A stretch of DNA of 64,000 nt from Isoperla grammatica (lineage: Eukaryota; Arthropoda; Insecta; Plecoptera; Perlodidae): NCBI GenBank assembly GCA_945910005.1, contig OX246746.1, forward strand, positions 28,723,730 to 28,787,729. Reading direction: 5' to 3'. This document shows positions 47,221 to 61,582 of this stretch, piece after piece (position 1 is the first letter of the stretch; every line of letters starts with the position of its first letter). The translations under genes were made by a program, and so were the position numbers. Below the pieces are notes generated by a model. That model worked only from the letters and a program-made list of their open reading frames with translations. It did not search any database and was not told the origin of the DNA.

Positions 47221-47669
47221 TTACGGAGAGAACATGGGAATCCCCCCCCCCCTGTCCCCCATTTTCTCGCCTCTTACGATCGGCAGAGGTATACCCTGTG
47301 CCAAATTCTACCCCGGGCCCAGAAATGGTTCACACTGATTAGTAGATTTGTTTTGTCCGCGTACTGGAAGCCGCCCCCTCCCCCCTGCACCAAGATCCTA
47401 GTAGTGGCATGAGGTAGAGGTAGTAGTAGACATATAAATTATAATTACGATGCCAGCTAAGCTACTATTACTACTCGACGTGCTCTCTCACAACAGCTGC
47501 CAATGTGGTCAATAACTCATTGTCACACATTTGTCTAGTATTAATCCGACTCTAGTAAGGGGAAATGCCTACCGGTACCGATTCAGATACATTTGCTGAT
47601 CTGAGCTGTGATATTTTGCGTCATTCATTAGTTCCGCTGTATCAACAATAACCACGCAACGAGTGTGTT

Positions 47670-47740
47670 GTCAGGAGTGCCCGGGATTCGAACCCGTAGC
47701 TGCGACTTACCAACATCCTGTCGGGTTCTAGTGTCGGCCC
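47670..47740 (-). repeat. tRNA-derived relic with perfect box B
   Basis: On the minus strand GGGTTCGAATCCCGGGCAC is a perfect T-arm with box B, preceded by GTTGGTAAGTCGCAGC. A full cloverleaf cannot be drawn. Confidence 0.4.
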
Positions 47741-48323
47741 ACATGAATGGATGTTTCTACTTTCTACTAATACCAACATGGAGCGAATTAAAGAACGAAT
47801 GCGTAGGCCTGCGTAGAAAAAAAAAATACCTGGTTGCAATAAACGACTTTTCCGGGAACAACATAACATCAGCAGATTCTATGTAGGCCTTTTTTTTTTT
47901 TTTTTTTTTTTTAGTAGGCCTACGGTAGTAAACAAGGGCGTTAGAAATGTCGCGGACTGATTTCATGAATGATACTTGTAACGTATAAAAAAGGTTCTGC
48001 GGTTTTGTTTTCTTGGTTAGTCCGCTAGGATTTATCAATTGGTTGTTACTTCGATAGGTACATTTAAATAATTTTGTCTTGTAATACGATGAACGACGAA
48101 CACAATTTCTTTTCTCTGAGTGGACTGAATCGTTAATAATGGATGAGAATAAATCACTTCAATGCACTCAAAAGTTATGTTTTGTTATTTATTTAACAGC
48201 ATTAATTTTATCAAGGCGATACTGTTTTCAGAACTTACTTAACAGAACTATAGTTGCTTTGATTCGAAGAGAAATGATTTAAACTTGAGAATTGATTACA
48301 ACCATGTGGTGGGAACGCAGAAT

Positions 48324-48566
48324 GTCGACCTGCAGAAACTCATCTACACGGAAGTAAAAGGAAGCCGCTATCTATCTCTGGTGCAGAAACTCGAACAGTA
48401 GGCGCGATACCTTTGGCGGTAAAGGCGATAAGATAACGCGCTATCAGTACACGGGTTAGGGGGTCATCCACTGTTGGGTTATACCTTTGGCGGCACAGGT
48501 GATAAGATAACGCGCTATCAATACACGTGTTAGGGGTTATCTACTGTCGAGTTTCTGCAGGTCGAC
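48324..48566. repeat. composite repeat: inverted ends with two internal direct units
   Basis: GTCGACCTGCAGAAACTC at the left and GAGTTTCTGCAGGTCGAC at the right are perfect complements of 18 bp. Inside, a unit of about 76 bp starting ATACCTTTGGCGG and containing GATAAGATAACGCGCTATCA occurs twice in tandem. No matching target duplication is evident. Confidence 0.8.
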
Positions 48567-48883
48567 TTTACGGGTAGGCCTACCCCCATGTGGTTGTCAT
48601 TTGAGGTGTATGTTTTGCCCCTTCTACTACATCAAGCCGTGGTGATCGGGTACCGATATCTTCATGACGCCTACACTGAAGGTGTTTATCTCGATCATGT
48701 GGCATCTGTCTGCTTTTCCGTTACACACAGCCGATTACTCGCAAGCGCTGGTTGAAGTACCCATACATATCATTGTTGCTACAGGTAATTGTATGATGGG
48801 TTTCGGTGACAATCATATTAAAAGGTGCACAACATACCCTTTAATTCCCGAATAGCGTTCATTTCGAATAAGGGGGTTCTGAC

Positions 48884-49643
48884 TAGTGCTGAGAGAAAAC
48901 ATTTATTTTTGTAAACGTTTATTGTTTCGATTTTTCGCGTTTACACGTTAACACCCCTCCACAGAATAACAAAAACAATTAGTTCTAATGTTCTCTTTTT
49001 TTTACGAAATAATGTTCGGGTGATTTATTGTATTCATTGTTGAATATTCCTCCACTTTTTTGTGTCCAACTGTCGACAGTCATTTTTACCCCACACACTA
49101 AAAAGTTATGCCTCGTTGTTCGTTGCCCGGTCCCCGAACTCGCCCCATCGGGAAAATCTGCAGGTTTGGGGTGGGGGTGGCGGTGGAGGGGGAGGGGATC
49201 ACATCACGGTTAAAGTGAATGGGTATTAAAACCGCCCAAAATTAACGTTTTTTATTATGTCATGAGAACGCTTCCAAATATTGAAAAACTGAGGCTGATC
49301 CTGTCTTTGGTTTTGTATCTGATAAACAATGGATTTAAAAACATTCACTGTTTGTTATCATTACGATCGTTATTTTATTTATAATTTAATAATTAATAAT
49401 TACCATAGAATCGAAATAACGATGGTAAACATATTTTTTTTAACTTTATAAACCCATTGTGTAGCTGATACAAAACTAAAGGCAGGATCAGAATCACTTT
49501 TTCAATATTTGGAAGCATTCTTATGATGTAATAAAAAACATTAATTTTGCGCTGTTTTTATACCCATTCCCGTTAAACGTGTATTAATGTTTGCACACGT
49601 ATATTTTCGAGCGGGCGTTTAAACGTTTACACGGCTCACCCTA
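48884..49643. mobile_element. hAT-type element (family A copy 2) interrupted by a foldback
   Basis: Its reverse complement starts TAGGGTGAGCCGTGTAAACG and ends TCTCAGCACTA, matching the structure of 24621-25043 throughout, including the GTCGACAGT and CCACACACTAA blocks. The flanking 8-mers GTTCTGAC and ATGGTGAC agree at only 5 of 8 positions, so it is older or mutated. A foldback fills 49214-49572. Confidence 0.75.
49214..49572. mobile_element. TTAA-flanked foldback MITE nested in the hAT copy
   Basis: Arms of about 125 bp (49218-49343 and 49444-49569) are reverse complements with scattered changes. TTAA lies on both sides (49210-49213 and 49573-49576). The related hAT copy at 24621-25043 has one uninterrupted CGTTTAAC at the corresponding place, so the insertion site is confirmed by an empty paralogue. 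piggyBac/Kolobok-type target choice. Confidence 0.85.
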
Positions 49644-49651
49644 ATGGTGAC

Positions 49652-52068
49652 GTCTCAGATCAGTTTCATTGTTGTCTTTCTTTGATTGACGAGCATTCAA
49701 TGCTTGTCTGAAACAAAACACTTTGGAGTTACTATTTTTGTATTCGAAATGTTTGCTATTCTGAACTCTCACCATTACAGGTGGCTGTGTTCCAGTTACG
49801 AAGCTAACTGGGGGTTAGTACCCTGAAGTTAACTGGAGCTTGATCGGCTTGCATCACTTTAACATGGGTAGTTTCCTGGCAGCAGCCTTCTAGTTTAGAA
49901 GTGGCATTTGTTGTTATGTTAGTCCTTGATGCGACGAGTACAGGTGTAACCGGTTACCATCGCACGCTTTATTATAGCATTCTACTAAATAATGTTGAAA
50001 CGTAGGGAGCTATCTTCTATCAATACATCCTTGTTGAGATGGACCTGCTTATCTGCATTACATTTGCGGGTGACGTGTGCGGGTTGGGAAAAATTGGAAT
50101 TTGTCACCATTTAAAAAAAAATATGATGTTTATTATTCGCTGAGGTTTCTGAAATGTTGGATGTTATTCAAAACCGTTGCCTACCTGTGAAGGGAATTGA
50201 GCCATTATTTTGATATATGGGGTTGCAGACTACTGCCCATAACGGTGCAGTCATTTTCGGCTCTTTTTGGCTCATTTGAATTCCTGTTGATACATTATTA
50301 ATGACACGGGTACATTGCAGTTGATATAGTTGTCAACTACGAACACAAAAACTAAAACACTACCTCCTTGAAATGATCACGGTTGCAGTAGCAAAGAATA
50401 ATTGGCGGTAACAATACCTATTTTCAAACACGGAAGAAATATGGATTGTGGGCATTGAACATTGCCTGTCCTGGCTGACATCACTTTGGATTTCACTTAG
50501 CCTGTGCTTATATGGTTCGGACTATAGTGCCGCGCTTTAAAGGAAGTTGTCTTGTCCGAAAGTTCATAGGGCCCCATTTCCTGTTGATATAATTAGGCCT
50601 TCATCTTGATAACGAGCTCATCTCTTCCAGTCACACCCTCTCCTACCAACAATCGCTCGTATACATCCACATCTTGAATTTTACAAGGCCAAATTGTCCT
50701 TATATACTAAGAAATTAGGTCATCCAAATATACCCAGACATTATTTAGAGCCAAGTTGGTTCCTTCTCCGACCACTTGGGAGTTGTAAAGCACCTGCTGT
50801 GGAGATAAGACAGGATTGCCCAATCCAATTATGTTTACTAAACAAATTGAAATTGAATTCGAAGGCTGGCGGTTCTGTGCATCCCAATTAGGGCCCCAAA
50901 TACCAATTGGTCTGTTAATAATGCACACTGATGTTCTTTATGCTGCCCTGCTTAGTGGACTAATGACTCACCAAAATACCCCCCCCCCCCCCCCTCCCCC
51001 ACACACACACACACCACCAGACAGTATTTTCACAATGACAGTCACCAATTTATATTAAATTTGTTGAAGACCAAATGTTCTGCTTTCATTTCTCGTGAGT
51101 TATCTCAAGGTATAGTTGTGCAGAACAAAATATATCTTACCTTCTTATACGATGTCATTAATCACATGCCTTGAGATCTGGCATGAGTGGAGACAGAACA
51201 ACTTGTTGAGTCTTACTCGGATCATATCATTTTCCTTAGCTGGTGATTTATTCTAACATTTTCCCAAAATGCCTTTATTTGATTTTACACAATAGAATCA
51301 CAAGAGAGCCAATCACATAGATGTGGCGTTCAAAACAATCACCACAACAATTTAGTAGCATGCATTTAAATTAAATAGCAGGTTGTAGGAAATAACATTA
51401 TGTATAGAATAAAATAAATACAAATGTTTGTATTTATAGTTGGCCCACTCAGTTGCAAGAACTGATTTTCAGTGGGTTTGGGGGGGGGGGGGGGGATATT
51501 TATACCACAATGTGTCTAGCAATAATACAAATTGCAATCATCTCAGCTGGTTTATTGTTAGTTCAAATTTGCACAGCCGTCAATAAATCACTAATCGAAA
51601 TTAGGTTTTCAAATGCAAATTGTAACTTGTCATGATGCTCTGAAAAATGTAAGGAAGTACACCAAGATGTAAACATATTTTATTTGAATGACAAATAAAT
51701 ATAGACTCACTTGGAGTCAGCAAAATTCAATACAAGCTTCCTGTTATTTCTAGTTGACAATTTCATGCAACGATTGAAGTGAGAAAGGAGAAACATATAT
51801 TGCTCAAATTGAAGATATATTTATAATTTGTATTGGTTGGGGCATACATTGTATGGTAAAAACAAGAATTTTATGTATTGAATTTGAATATATTAATATT
51901 ATATCTCAACCTTTGTGCAGAAGTAAATTGGTTTAATTTCATTATATCTATGCACGACACAGACTGACTACACTACTAGACTACAGACAGACTGATGTCA
52001 GCGAAGGTAGAAATGTTGTCACAATACTATAGGGTAGCGAAACTAAGGGTTCTTCTCTTTGTTTACAG
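49652..52068 (+). other. YAP intron 1, 3' part, no recognised feature
   Basis: No transposon ends or exons recognised. C run at 50979-50994 followed by a CACACA run, and G run at 51480-51496. The last 140 bases lead to the exon-2 acceptor. Confidence 0.5.
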
Positions 52069-52199
52069 CCACTCAACACGAACAACAACGTGGGAAGATC
52101 CACGCAAAACTCTGGCTACGCAAGTTGCCCAGTCTCAACAGCAAGCAGCCGAACAGCTGATTGCCAACAGTGCTACTTCCACACCCACACCTCAGACAG
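52069..52199 (+). CDS. YAP1: YAP exon 2 (second half of WW1)
   Basis: After CTCTTTGTTTACAG the exon reads CCACTCAACACGAAC. With the two bases from exon 1 this gives N-H-S-T-R-T-T-T-W-E-D-P-R, the second half of WW1 with its conserved Trp (W151) and Pro (P154). WW1 thus has both tryptophans and the aromatic YYL needed to bind PPxY partners such as LATS and angiomotin. A glutamine- and alanine-rich helix-prone linker follows (VAQSQQQAAEQL), then an STPTPQT segment. The exon ends ACAG|gtcagt in phase 1, and 131 bp keeps the frame into exon 3. Confidence 0.95.
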
Positions 52200-52258
52200 G
52201 TCAGTTTGGACATTTAATGGTAGTACATAAAGGTAGGGTGGAGTTTAGAAGTAAATGT

Positions 52259-52575
52259 GAAGTTCTAAAATCAATTGTGGTTTATGCCCGCACGCTATTG
52301 AATTGTCATTGACTGTCGCTCTCAATTGTGAAGTAAACAGAAAGTTCTAAAAGAAGATAGGCCCCATGCTATTGCGTTGTCTATAGCTGTCTTGCCGAGA
52401 CGTGAATTAAATGGGAAGTTCTAAAAGAAAATAGGATCCATATCCCCACGCTGCTGTTCAATTGTCGATAGCTGTCGTGCTGAGAGTAATGTAAAGGGAA
52501 TGCTTTAACAGAAAATAGGGTCCATGCCCTTATGCTATTCAATCATAAATAGCTGTTTTGGTGTAATTTTTTTGA
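52259..52575. repeat. about four degenerate 80-bp tandem units
   Basis: The block AAGTTCTAAAAGAAnATAGG...CCAnGCTATT...TGTCnATAGCTGTC recurs with starts near 52259, 52341, 52415 and 52500, spacing about 74-85 bp. Units are diverged. It begins 60 bases after exon 2. Confidence 0.75.

Positions 52576-56028
<3,453 letters not shown>

Positions 56029-56079
<51 letters not shown>
56029..56079. repeat. (AACT)n microsatellite
   Basis: About twelve CTAA/AACT tetranucleotides in tandem. Confidence 0.95.
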
Positions 56080-56863
56080 ATTTCCAGTTGAATGTGCATA
56101 TAGTATTTGTGTAGATCATAAATGAGTAGGTAAATAAATACTAGTAATGTTTTTCTATACATGAGCATTTGTATGTGGTTAAAGCCCCCTCCTCCAGACT
56201 CGAACATAACCAAATTACTCTTTTGAGTGATAGTGAAGTAGCATTATTGGAACAAAAGGTCGTAAACCCGAAAGAAAGTTGTAGCACATAAATTACTTAC
56301 GTCAATCTTGGATTAGTGATGGAGTATAGGTTTTCATGTGTTTAAGTATTGTATTGTGATACAGAGTGTGTTGTGTCAAGTTTAATTTACCATTGTTACT
56401 TTTACTGTTTTTTACTTCATTAAAATTCCATTGAACAAACAATGAACATTTCATTATACAATTACTGTCTGAATATCATTTTATAGTGTTTTTAAAAGTA
56501 GAGAATGGTTCTGACTACCACCAATATGTTTCATAATAAATATATACTAGATATACCAATCTTACCATAGTTTCTAGCATCTCAATAAACTATATTATTG
56601 AACAAGGCGGAATTATGCCTATACTTCAGGCACTTTACCATCTTAGAGTTTAGTGATTGCATTATCAGTCATGGATGAAACTGGTCCAAAAGGAAAGTAA
56701 CCAGTATTTAGATGCTATTTTCCATGTACACTAACTCTTAAACGATTTGTTGATTCGATACATGGGGACTGATGAGAGAATGTTTTCAGAATGAGAGTCT
56801 AGTATCTCTGTTCATCACTGTGAGTACCAGACACACCAGCTCTTGAGTCATAGGATTCCTTAA

Positions 56864-57807
56864 AGGCCCACTAAACCCAAACATACATGTCGAGTCATTA
56901 GACGCTGACGCTTTTAGTTAAGTCGAATGAAAAAGTCCCACAGCTCAGCGAGGCTTCGTTCCCCCTACAGCGCAGGTTTCGTTTTGTCTGTGACGTAGAT
57001 CGATAGGGGTTCGATCGTGTGGCTGATATCCCCATTAAAATTGAATGCGAGCAACGTCTCACTTCCACGTCTCGTAACTCACTCAATTGTAGCCCGTTTC
57101 CAAATGAGTGAGATCGACGTAATCTGTAAATCATTGTGATTATTGAGTGGTTGTTCTTGTCGATTCTGACATCCGCGAGGTTTTTTTGATGGTGGAAACA
57201 AAACCTTGTAATCGCCCGCCCGCTAATAGCATGCGCTATACCGAGTCCACCCATAAGGCTTCAAACGACCGAATTAATTGTAATACGACGATTGAGTTTG
57301 GTATCAATTTCTGTATCAAACTGTCATTTTTCGTACCATGGAAACAGATTTTAGCTTTACCCACTAACAAATTTTTACGACGTGTTATTTGAAACCATGT
57401 CGCAATGAGCCGGGCGTAGCAAGAAAGCACGCGTGATTTTTGCGGGCGGGCGATTACAAGGTTTTGTTTCCATCATCATAAAAACCTCGCATATGTCAGA
57501 ATCGACAAGAACAACCACTCAATAATCACAATGATTTACAGATTACGTTGATGTTACTCATTTGGAAATCGGGCTACAATTGAGTGAGTTACGAGACGTG
57601 GAAGTGAGACATTGTTTTTCTCGCGTTCAATTTTAATGGGAATATCAGCCACACAATTGAACCCCTATCGATCTACGTCACAGACAAAACGAAACCTGCG
57701 CTGTAGGGCGAACGAAGTCTCGCTGAGCGGTGGGACTTTTTCATTTGACTTACGTAAAAGCGTCAGCGTCGAATGACCCGATATGTATGTTTGGGTTTAG
57801 TGGGCCT
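56864..57807. mobile_element. TTAA-flanked foldback element, 944 bp
   Basis: Two arms of about 355 bp (56864-57218 and 57447-57807) are near reverse complements, beginning AGGCCCACTAAACCCAAACA. TTAA flanks both ends (56860-56863 and 57808-57811). The 230-bp centre is not repeated. Arms differ at scattered sites, for example GAGATCGACGTAATC against GATTACGTTGATGTTAC. TTAA target and AGG-initial ends fit Kolobok or piggyBac relatives; no transposase. Confidence 0.87.
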
Positions 57808-57811
57808 TTAA

Positions 57812-58228
57812 CTAATGGCCATATAATAACTGTAGGGCAATCTTACTCCTCACGTTCCATTCCATAGAAATCGTCTTCATTTTGGCACACCCAGTTTTCA
57901 ATTCAAATGTCCTAACATTGCATTAGGTAAAATTTGTATTACAGTTTTAATTTACATTGGAAAAAGACACTATGCTGATTTTTTGTAGTGCTAAGGGTGC
58001 AAAGCTTAACCTTATGCTCTTTTCCTTACACTATTCATTGTTTTGTCAATTTCTTAAGTGAACTACCTTTGTTGTGCTCCTCCAGTGTGGAAGAGGTACT
58101 TAACATAATAGCTCTCAAAACATGCTGCATTTCCATAACTCACAACTGTCACTCTAAAGTTAAAACACTAGACAGGGGTACAATAGTCCAATCTACTTAA
58201 AATGTTTACTAGTTTTCTGGAGTGGATG
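57812..58228 (+). other. YAP intron 3, between repeats
   Basis: No feature recognised. Confidence 0.5.
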
Positions 58229-58888
58229 TTGTATTGTTTACCTTTTCTGATGTATGTATGAACTATCTTCTTTCTCCGGGAGCAGTTTAACGTATAGAGG
58301 CAATTACAAAGACAGGTTATGACACAGTTTTGTGACTCCATGTCTACAGTCTTGGAACAGTTTTAGTCAATCCAATAATAAGATATACATGTTGTATTGT
58401 TTACCTCTTCTGATGTATGTATGAACTATCTTCTTTCTCCGGGAGCAGTTTAACGTATAATGACAATGACAAAGACAGGTTATGACACAGTTTTGTGACT
58501 CCATGTCTACAGTCTTGGAACAGTTTTAGTCAATCCAATAATAAGATATACATGTTGTATTGTTTACCTCTTCTGATGTATGTATGAACTATCTTCTTTC
58601 TCCGGGAGCAGTTTAACGTATAGTGACAATGACAAAGACAGGTTATGACACAGTTTTGTGACTCCATGTCTACAGTCTTGGAACAGTTTTAGTCAATCCA
58701 ATAATAAGATATACATGTTGTATTGTTTACCTCTTCTGATGTATGTATGAACTATCTTCTTTCTCCGGGAGCAGTTTAACGTATAGTGACAATGACAAAG
58801 ACAGGTTATGACACAGTTTTGTGACTGCATGTCTACAGTCTTGGAACAGTTTTAGGCAATCCAATAATAAGATATACATGTTGTATTT
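58229..58888. repeat. 163-bp tandem repeat, about 4 copies
   Basis: Units start TTGTATTGTTTACC at 58229, 58392, 58555 and 58718, and a fifth start at 58881 is cut short. Spacing is exactly 163 bp each time. Copies differ by a few bases; the first is the most diverged (AGAGGCAATTACAAAG against AGTGACAATGACAAAG). Confidence 0.97.
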
Positions 58889-59582
58889 TCAAGTATCATA
58901 CAAAAATGGGGGGAATTGTATGAGTTTTACTCCATGCCATAATTATGTGTAACTGTAAAATCTGTAAATACATCGCGAATCTTTATTCGCAAGTATCATA
59001 CTTTTTTGGAGCATGCGGTATCCACGAAGTGGAAGCCAGAGTACATAACATAAGAAAGTCAGTACTGTACATACAATCTAATAATTAGAGCTGCAACCTT
59101 ATAGACCTTGAGGCATCCTTTTATGTAACAGAGGCATCCTTGTTATGCAGGTCATCCTGTTGTTATGTTATCCTGCACTCTAGAACTGCATACTTGGATG
59201 GCCACTTTCTTGTCCCATAACTATATGTGTGTATTTTAGTTAACTCTTCTCAGGCTGCATGTCCTGTAACAATGAATGCTTAACCATTGGTACTGGTTTT
59301 GTACTTACATGTAGTTTTGTCTTGCACAAAGTACTTAGCATGCTGAAAAAAGTACATACTTGGCATACAGGTAGAACCCCGCAAATTTGGAATTACATCT
59401 ATTTAAACTGAATTGGAAAAAAAATGACTTTCGCGATGCAAATAGTATTGTTCGGTAATAATGTTGTGTTTGTCGATTCAAGTGTTGACTAACTGGTGGT
59501 ATGTTTTGCCATGAAAGTTGTTTGCAAAATTAAAATTGGAAATATGTGTTCTTCAATGAAACTAAAATTGCCCCGTTTTCAG
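58889..59582 (+). other. YAP intron 3, last part
   Basis: AT-rich. No feature recognised before the exon-4 acceptor candidates. Confidence 0.5.
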
Positions 59583-59812
59583 AAAATACTGTGGCCTCTC
59601 TTTTGGAAACATGGTTTGAGACAGTTACCGGGTATGTTACAGCTGTCCACTTGCAGCGTTCACCGGCTGGTCTCGTCCCCCAGCACTCTGGTACATGGTT
59701 ACAGCCCCTGTCCACTCAAACCCTCCAAGCCTGCCAACAGAAGCTACGCTTACAGTCACTTCAGATGGAACGAGAGAGACTCAAACTACGCCAGCAGGAG
59801 ATTATCAGACAG
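59583..59812 (+). CDS. YAP1: YAP exon 4 (coiled-coil start)
   Basis: The end of the exon reads QQKLRLQSLQMERERLKLRQ then QEIIRQ before gtaacc, matching the vertebrate YAP coiled-coil start ([23 protein letters not shown] pattern). Upstream, in the same frame, is a hydrophobic and Ser/Gln-rich stretch, AGLVPQHSGTWLQPLSTQTL. Three AG acceptors fit the required phase 1: CCCCGTTTTCAG (exon from 59583), GAGACAG (59626) and GTTACAG (59643). I chose the first because it has the best pyrimidine tract, but the true start may be 43 or 60 bases further in. The exon ends in phase 0; later YAP exons lie beyond the window. Confidence 0.85.
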
Positions 59813-60063
59813 GTAACCAAGGCAGGCTCTACCCTACTCTACTTACTTTTATTGTGTTTGTGAAGAGATTTCCCCAACCTCTGCAAATCAAATCAAATTG
59901 TCTATTTGGTCAATACCAGGGGCGGAAATAGATTGCTCCAGGTAGACTAAAAATAGTAGAAATTACAAGTGTTCATTGGAGTAAAGTTATTGCCAGGACT
60001 AAAAAATATTGCCTCCTCAAATCCAACATTGTTATTTAATTGAGCATAGTTCTTCTTCGTCGG

Positions 60064-61582
60064 CAGAGGTGGACTGGGGGGGGGGGGGGGTAAGGGCCCC
60101 GTAAGGAAAAGGATCTTAGGGGCCCCGGGACATGGTGAAGCTGTAAGGGGTCTGGGGCAAAGCCCCAGCTGCCAGAGGGAAACATTTTTCAGCGTATTAT
60201 GTTGCTTAGAACGCATATAAACTAAGGTTGCCCATCGATGTTAAATTACAACATCGAAATCAAAATCAAAACATCGATGTCACATCGCGGTATCGAAAAT
60301 TTTTCGACATCGACATCAAGCCTGAAATAATTGACATCGAAAAAAAAAAGTTCCTTGAACAATGTAAAAACTAAAAAAAAAAAAAAAACGTTTCTTGTTC
60401 ATCGCAAAACCATCTGGTAAGTTGATATTGTGTTGTAACCTTGTCGACGAGCGGAGTATAGACTGTTTTATTATTATTATTTTGTGTAAAAAATGATTCG
60501 ATTTATGGGAAAAAAAAATCGATGTCGGAAATTTGCATCAACAGCGATTATTAATCGATTAATCGATGTCGATGTGCAACCTTAATATAAACTCATTTAA
60601 AAATCGATAAATGATTATAGTTATGTGGAACAACGTGTTAAACAGTGAACAACGCTTTAAAAAACAAAATTGAAGAAGAAACTTTCCCAACACTGGCAGT
60701 TGTATATTTCCAACCATATTGTTTCCCAACCCTCTACAAATATCGACTACTAGTTGTCCACTGCACGAAGGAGCTGTGGTCGGGGGCGAAGCTCCTGCCG
60801 CCGGAGGCAACATCGCCGATGGTGAAACAATTTTCGGCCCTGCACGATGCTTAGTGGTCTAAAACCCGTTTTGAGGCGAAATCCTATCATGAACAACAAT
60901 GAAACTAAAGTCAATATTGCATTGATATTTCCTTACGTCATAGGTCTAGGATAGGAGTTCGATCCTGTCATTTGAGAAGTACTCTTGTGGCTAGTGCTGC
61001 ACTGGATCTGATTTCAGTAGGCGGCGATGGATACATTTTTGCCACAAAGTTCACTTTTTTATCTTTTGAAGGCTTATAGATACCAATCAGCTCGATTTGT
61101 CTGTCAGCTATTTTATGGAAAGTGGTTTTGTAATGACATACGACTTGGAAACTCCTGTATTTCATTTACTGAGCCTATTCTACTATAAATGGGCAAAATG
61201 GTACTTTCAAATATAACAAAGTCTACTCGAAAACTATCAAAAGTCACTCAAGTTGCGAGCTAGCGAGCAGACATTTTGAGGGTTGTTGTTTCCTAGCGAA
61301 CAACGTTGAACTGTGAAGACCACTGTTAATTTTTAAATAAAAACTTTCCCAGCACTGGCATGTTTTATATTTCACACTAAACTATAAATAAAATAAGCTG
61401 TGAGGAAAGAGGAAATTTTTGTAGCACTTCTAGATGGTCTATATGTCCCTATTCACTGACATGAGATACATATTATGCTCTTACTATTGTTTTATAACCT
61501 ATATAGCGTATGATGTTTCAAGGGGTTGGGTGGTGGGCCCCGTACGGGTTTCCGTAGTTCCGTACCTGCCAGTCCGCCCCTG
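60064..61582. mobile_element. hAT-type element, about 1.5 kb, hosting a nested hAT MITE
   Basis: The ends are CAGAGGTGGACTGG and CCAGTCCGCCCCTG, with flanking 8-mers TTCGTCGG and TCCGTAGG matching at 6 of 8. CAGGGGCGGA-type ends are common in hAT families. A 15-base G run follows the left end. Inside, the motif AAGCCCCAGCTGCCAGAGG and a diverged copy (AAGCTCCTGCCGCCGGAGG) occur about 630 bases apart. No transposase is recognised. Another CAGGGGCGGA at 59919 has no partner. Confidence 0.65.
60223..60584. mobile_element. nested hAT-type MITE, 362 bp, ATCGATG-rich
   Basis: The ends are TAAGGTTGCCCATCGATGTT and ATCGATGTGCAACCTTA (with one indel-type difference) and an exact 8-bp duplication ATATAAAC (60215-60222 and 60585-60592). 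ATCGATG words recur at both ends. It lies within 60064-61582 and is therefore younger. Confidence 0.9.

Larger units (their letters stand above)
29844..52068 (+). other. YAP intron 1, 22.2 kb
   Basis: It starts gtaagt and ends TTTGTTTACAG. It splits the first WW domain at the Asn codon, as the vertebrate gene also does within WW1 to my knowledge. The intron holds the repeats listed separately and six of the window's eight C/G homopolymers. The 38500-48300 part is richer in GC and CpG than the rest, but I recognise no coding exon there. Open frames on both strands near 40376-40774, 43334-43759, and 46006-46854 have no family match. Alternative first exons or enhancers could lie here, but none can be shown. 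Confidence 0.85.

Noticed and set aside
47889..47912. Poly-T as the tail of a minus-strand SINE headed by the tRNA-like sequence at 47670-47740
   Set aside because: On the minus strand the run lies 5' of the tRNA-like head, the wrong side for a tail.
59919..61582. hAT element starting at CAGGGGCGGA 59919
   Set aside because: The right end at 61582 pairs better beyond the first ten bases with 60064 and has a closer flanking 8-mer.
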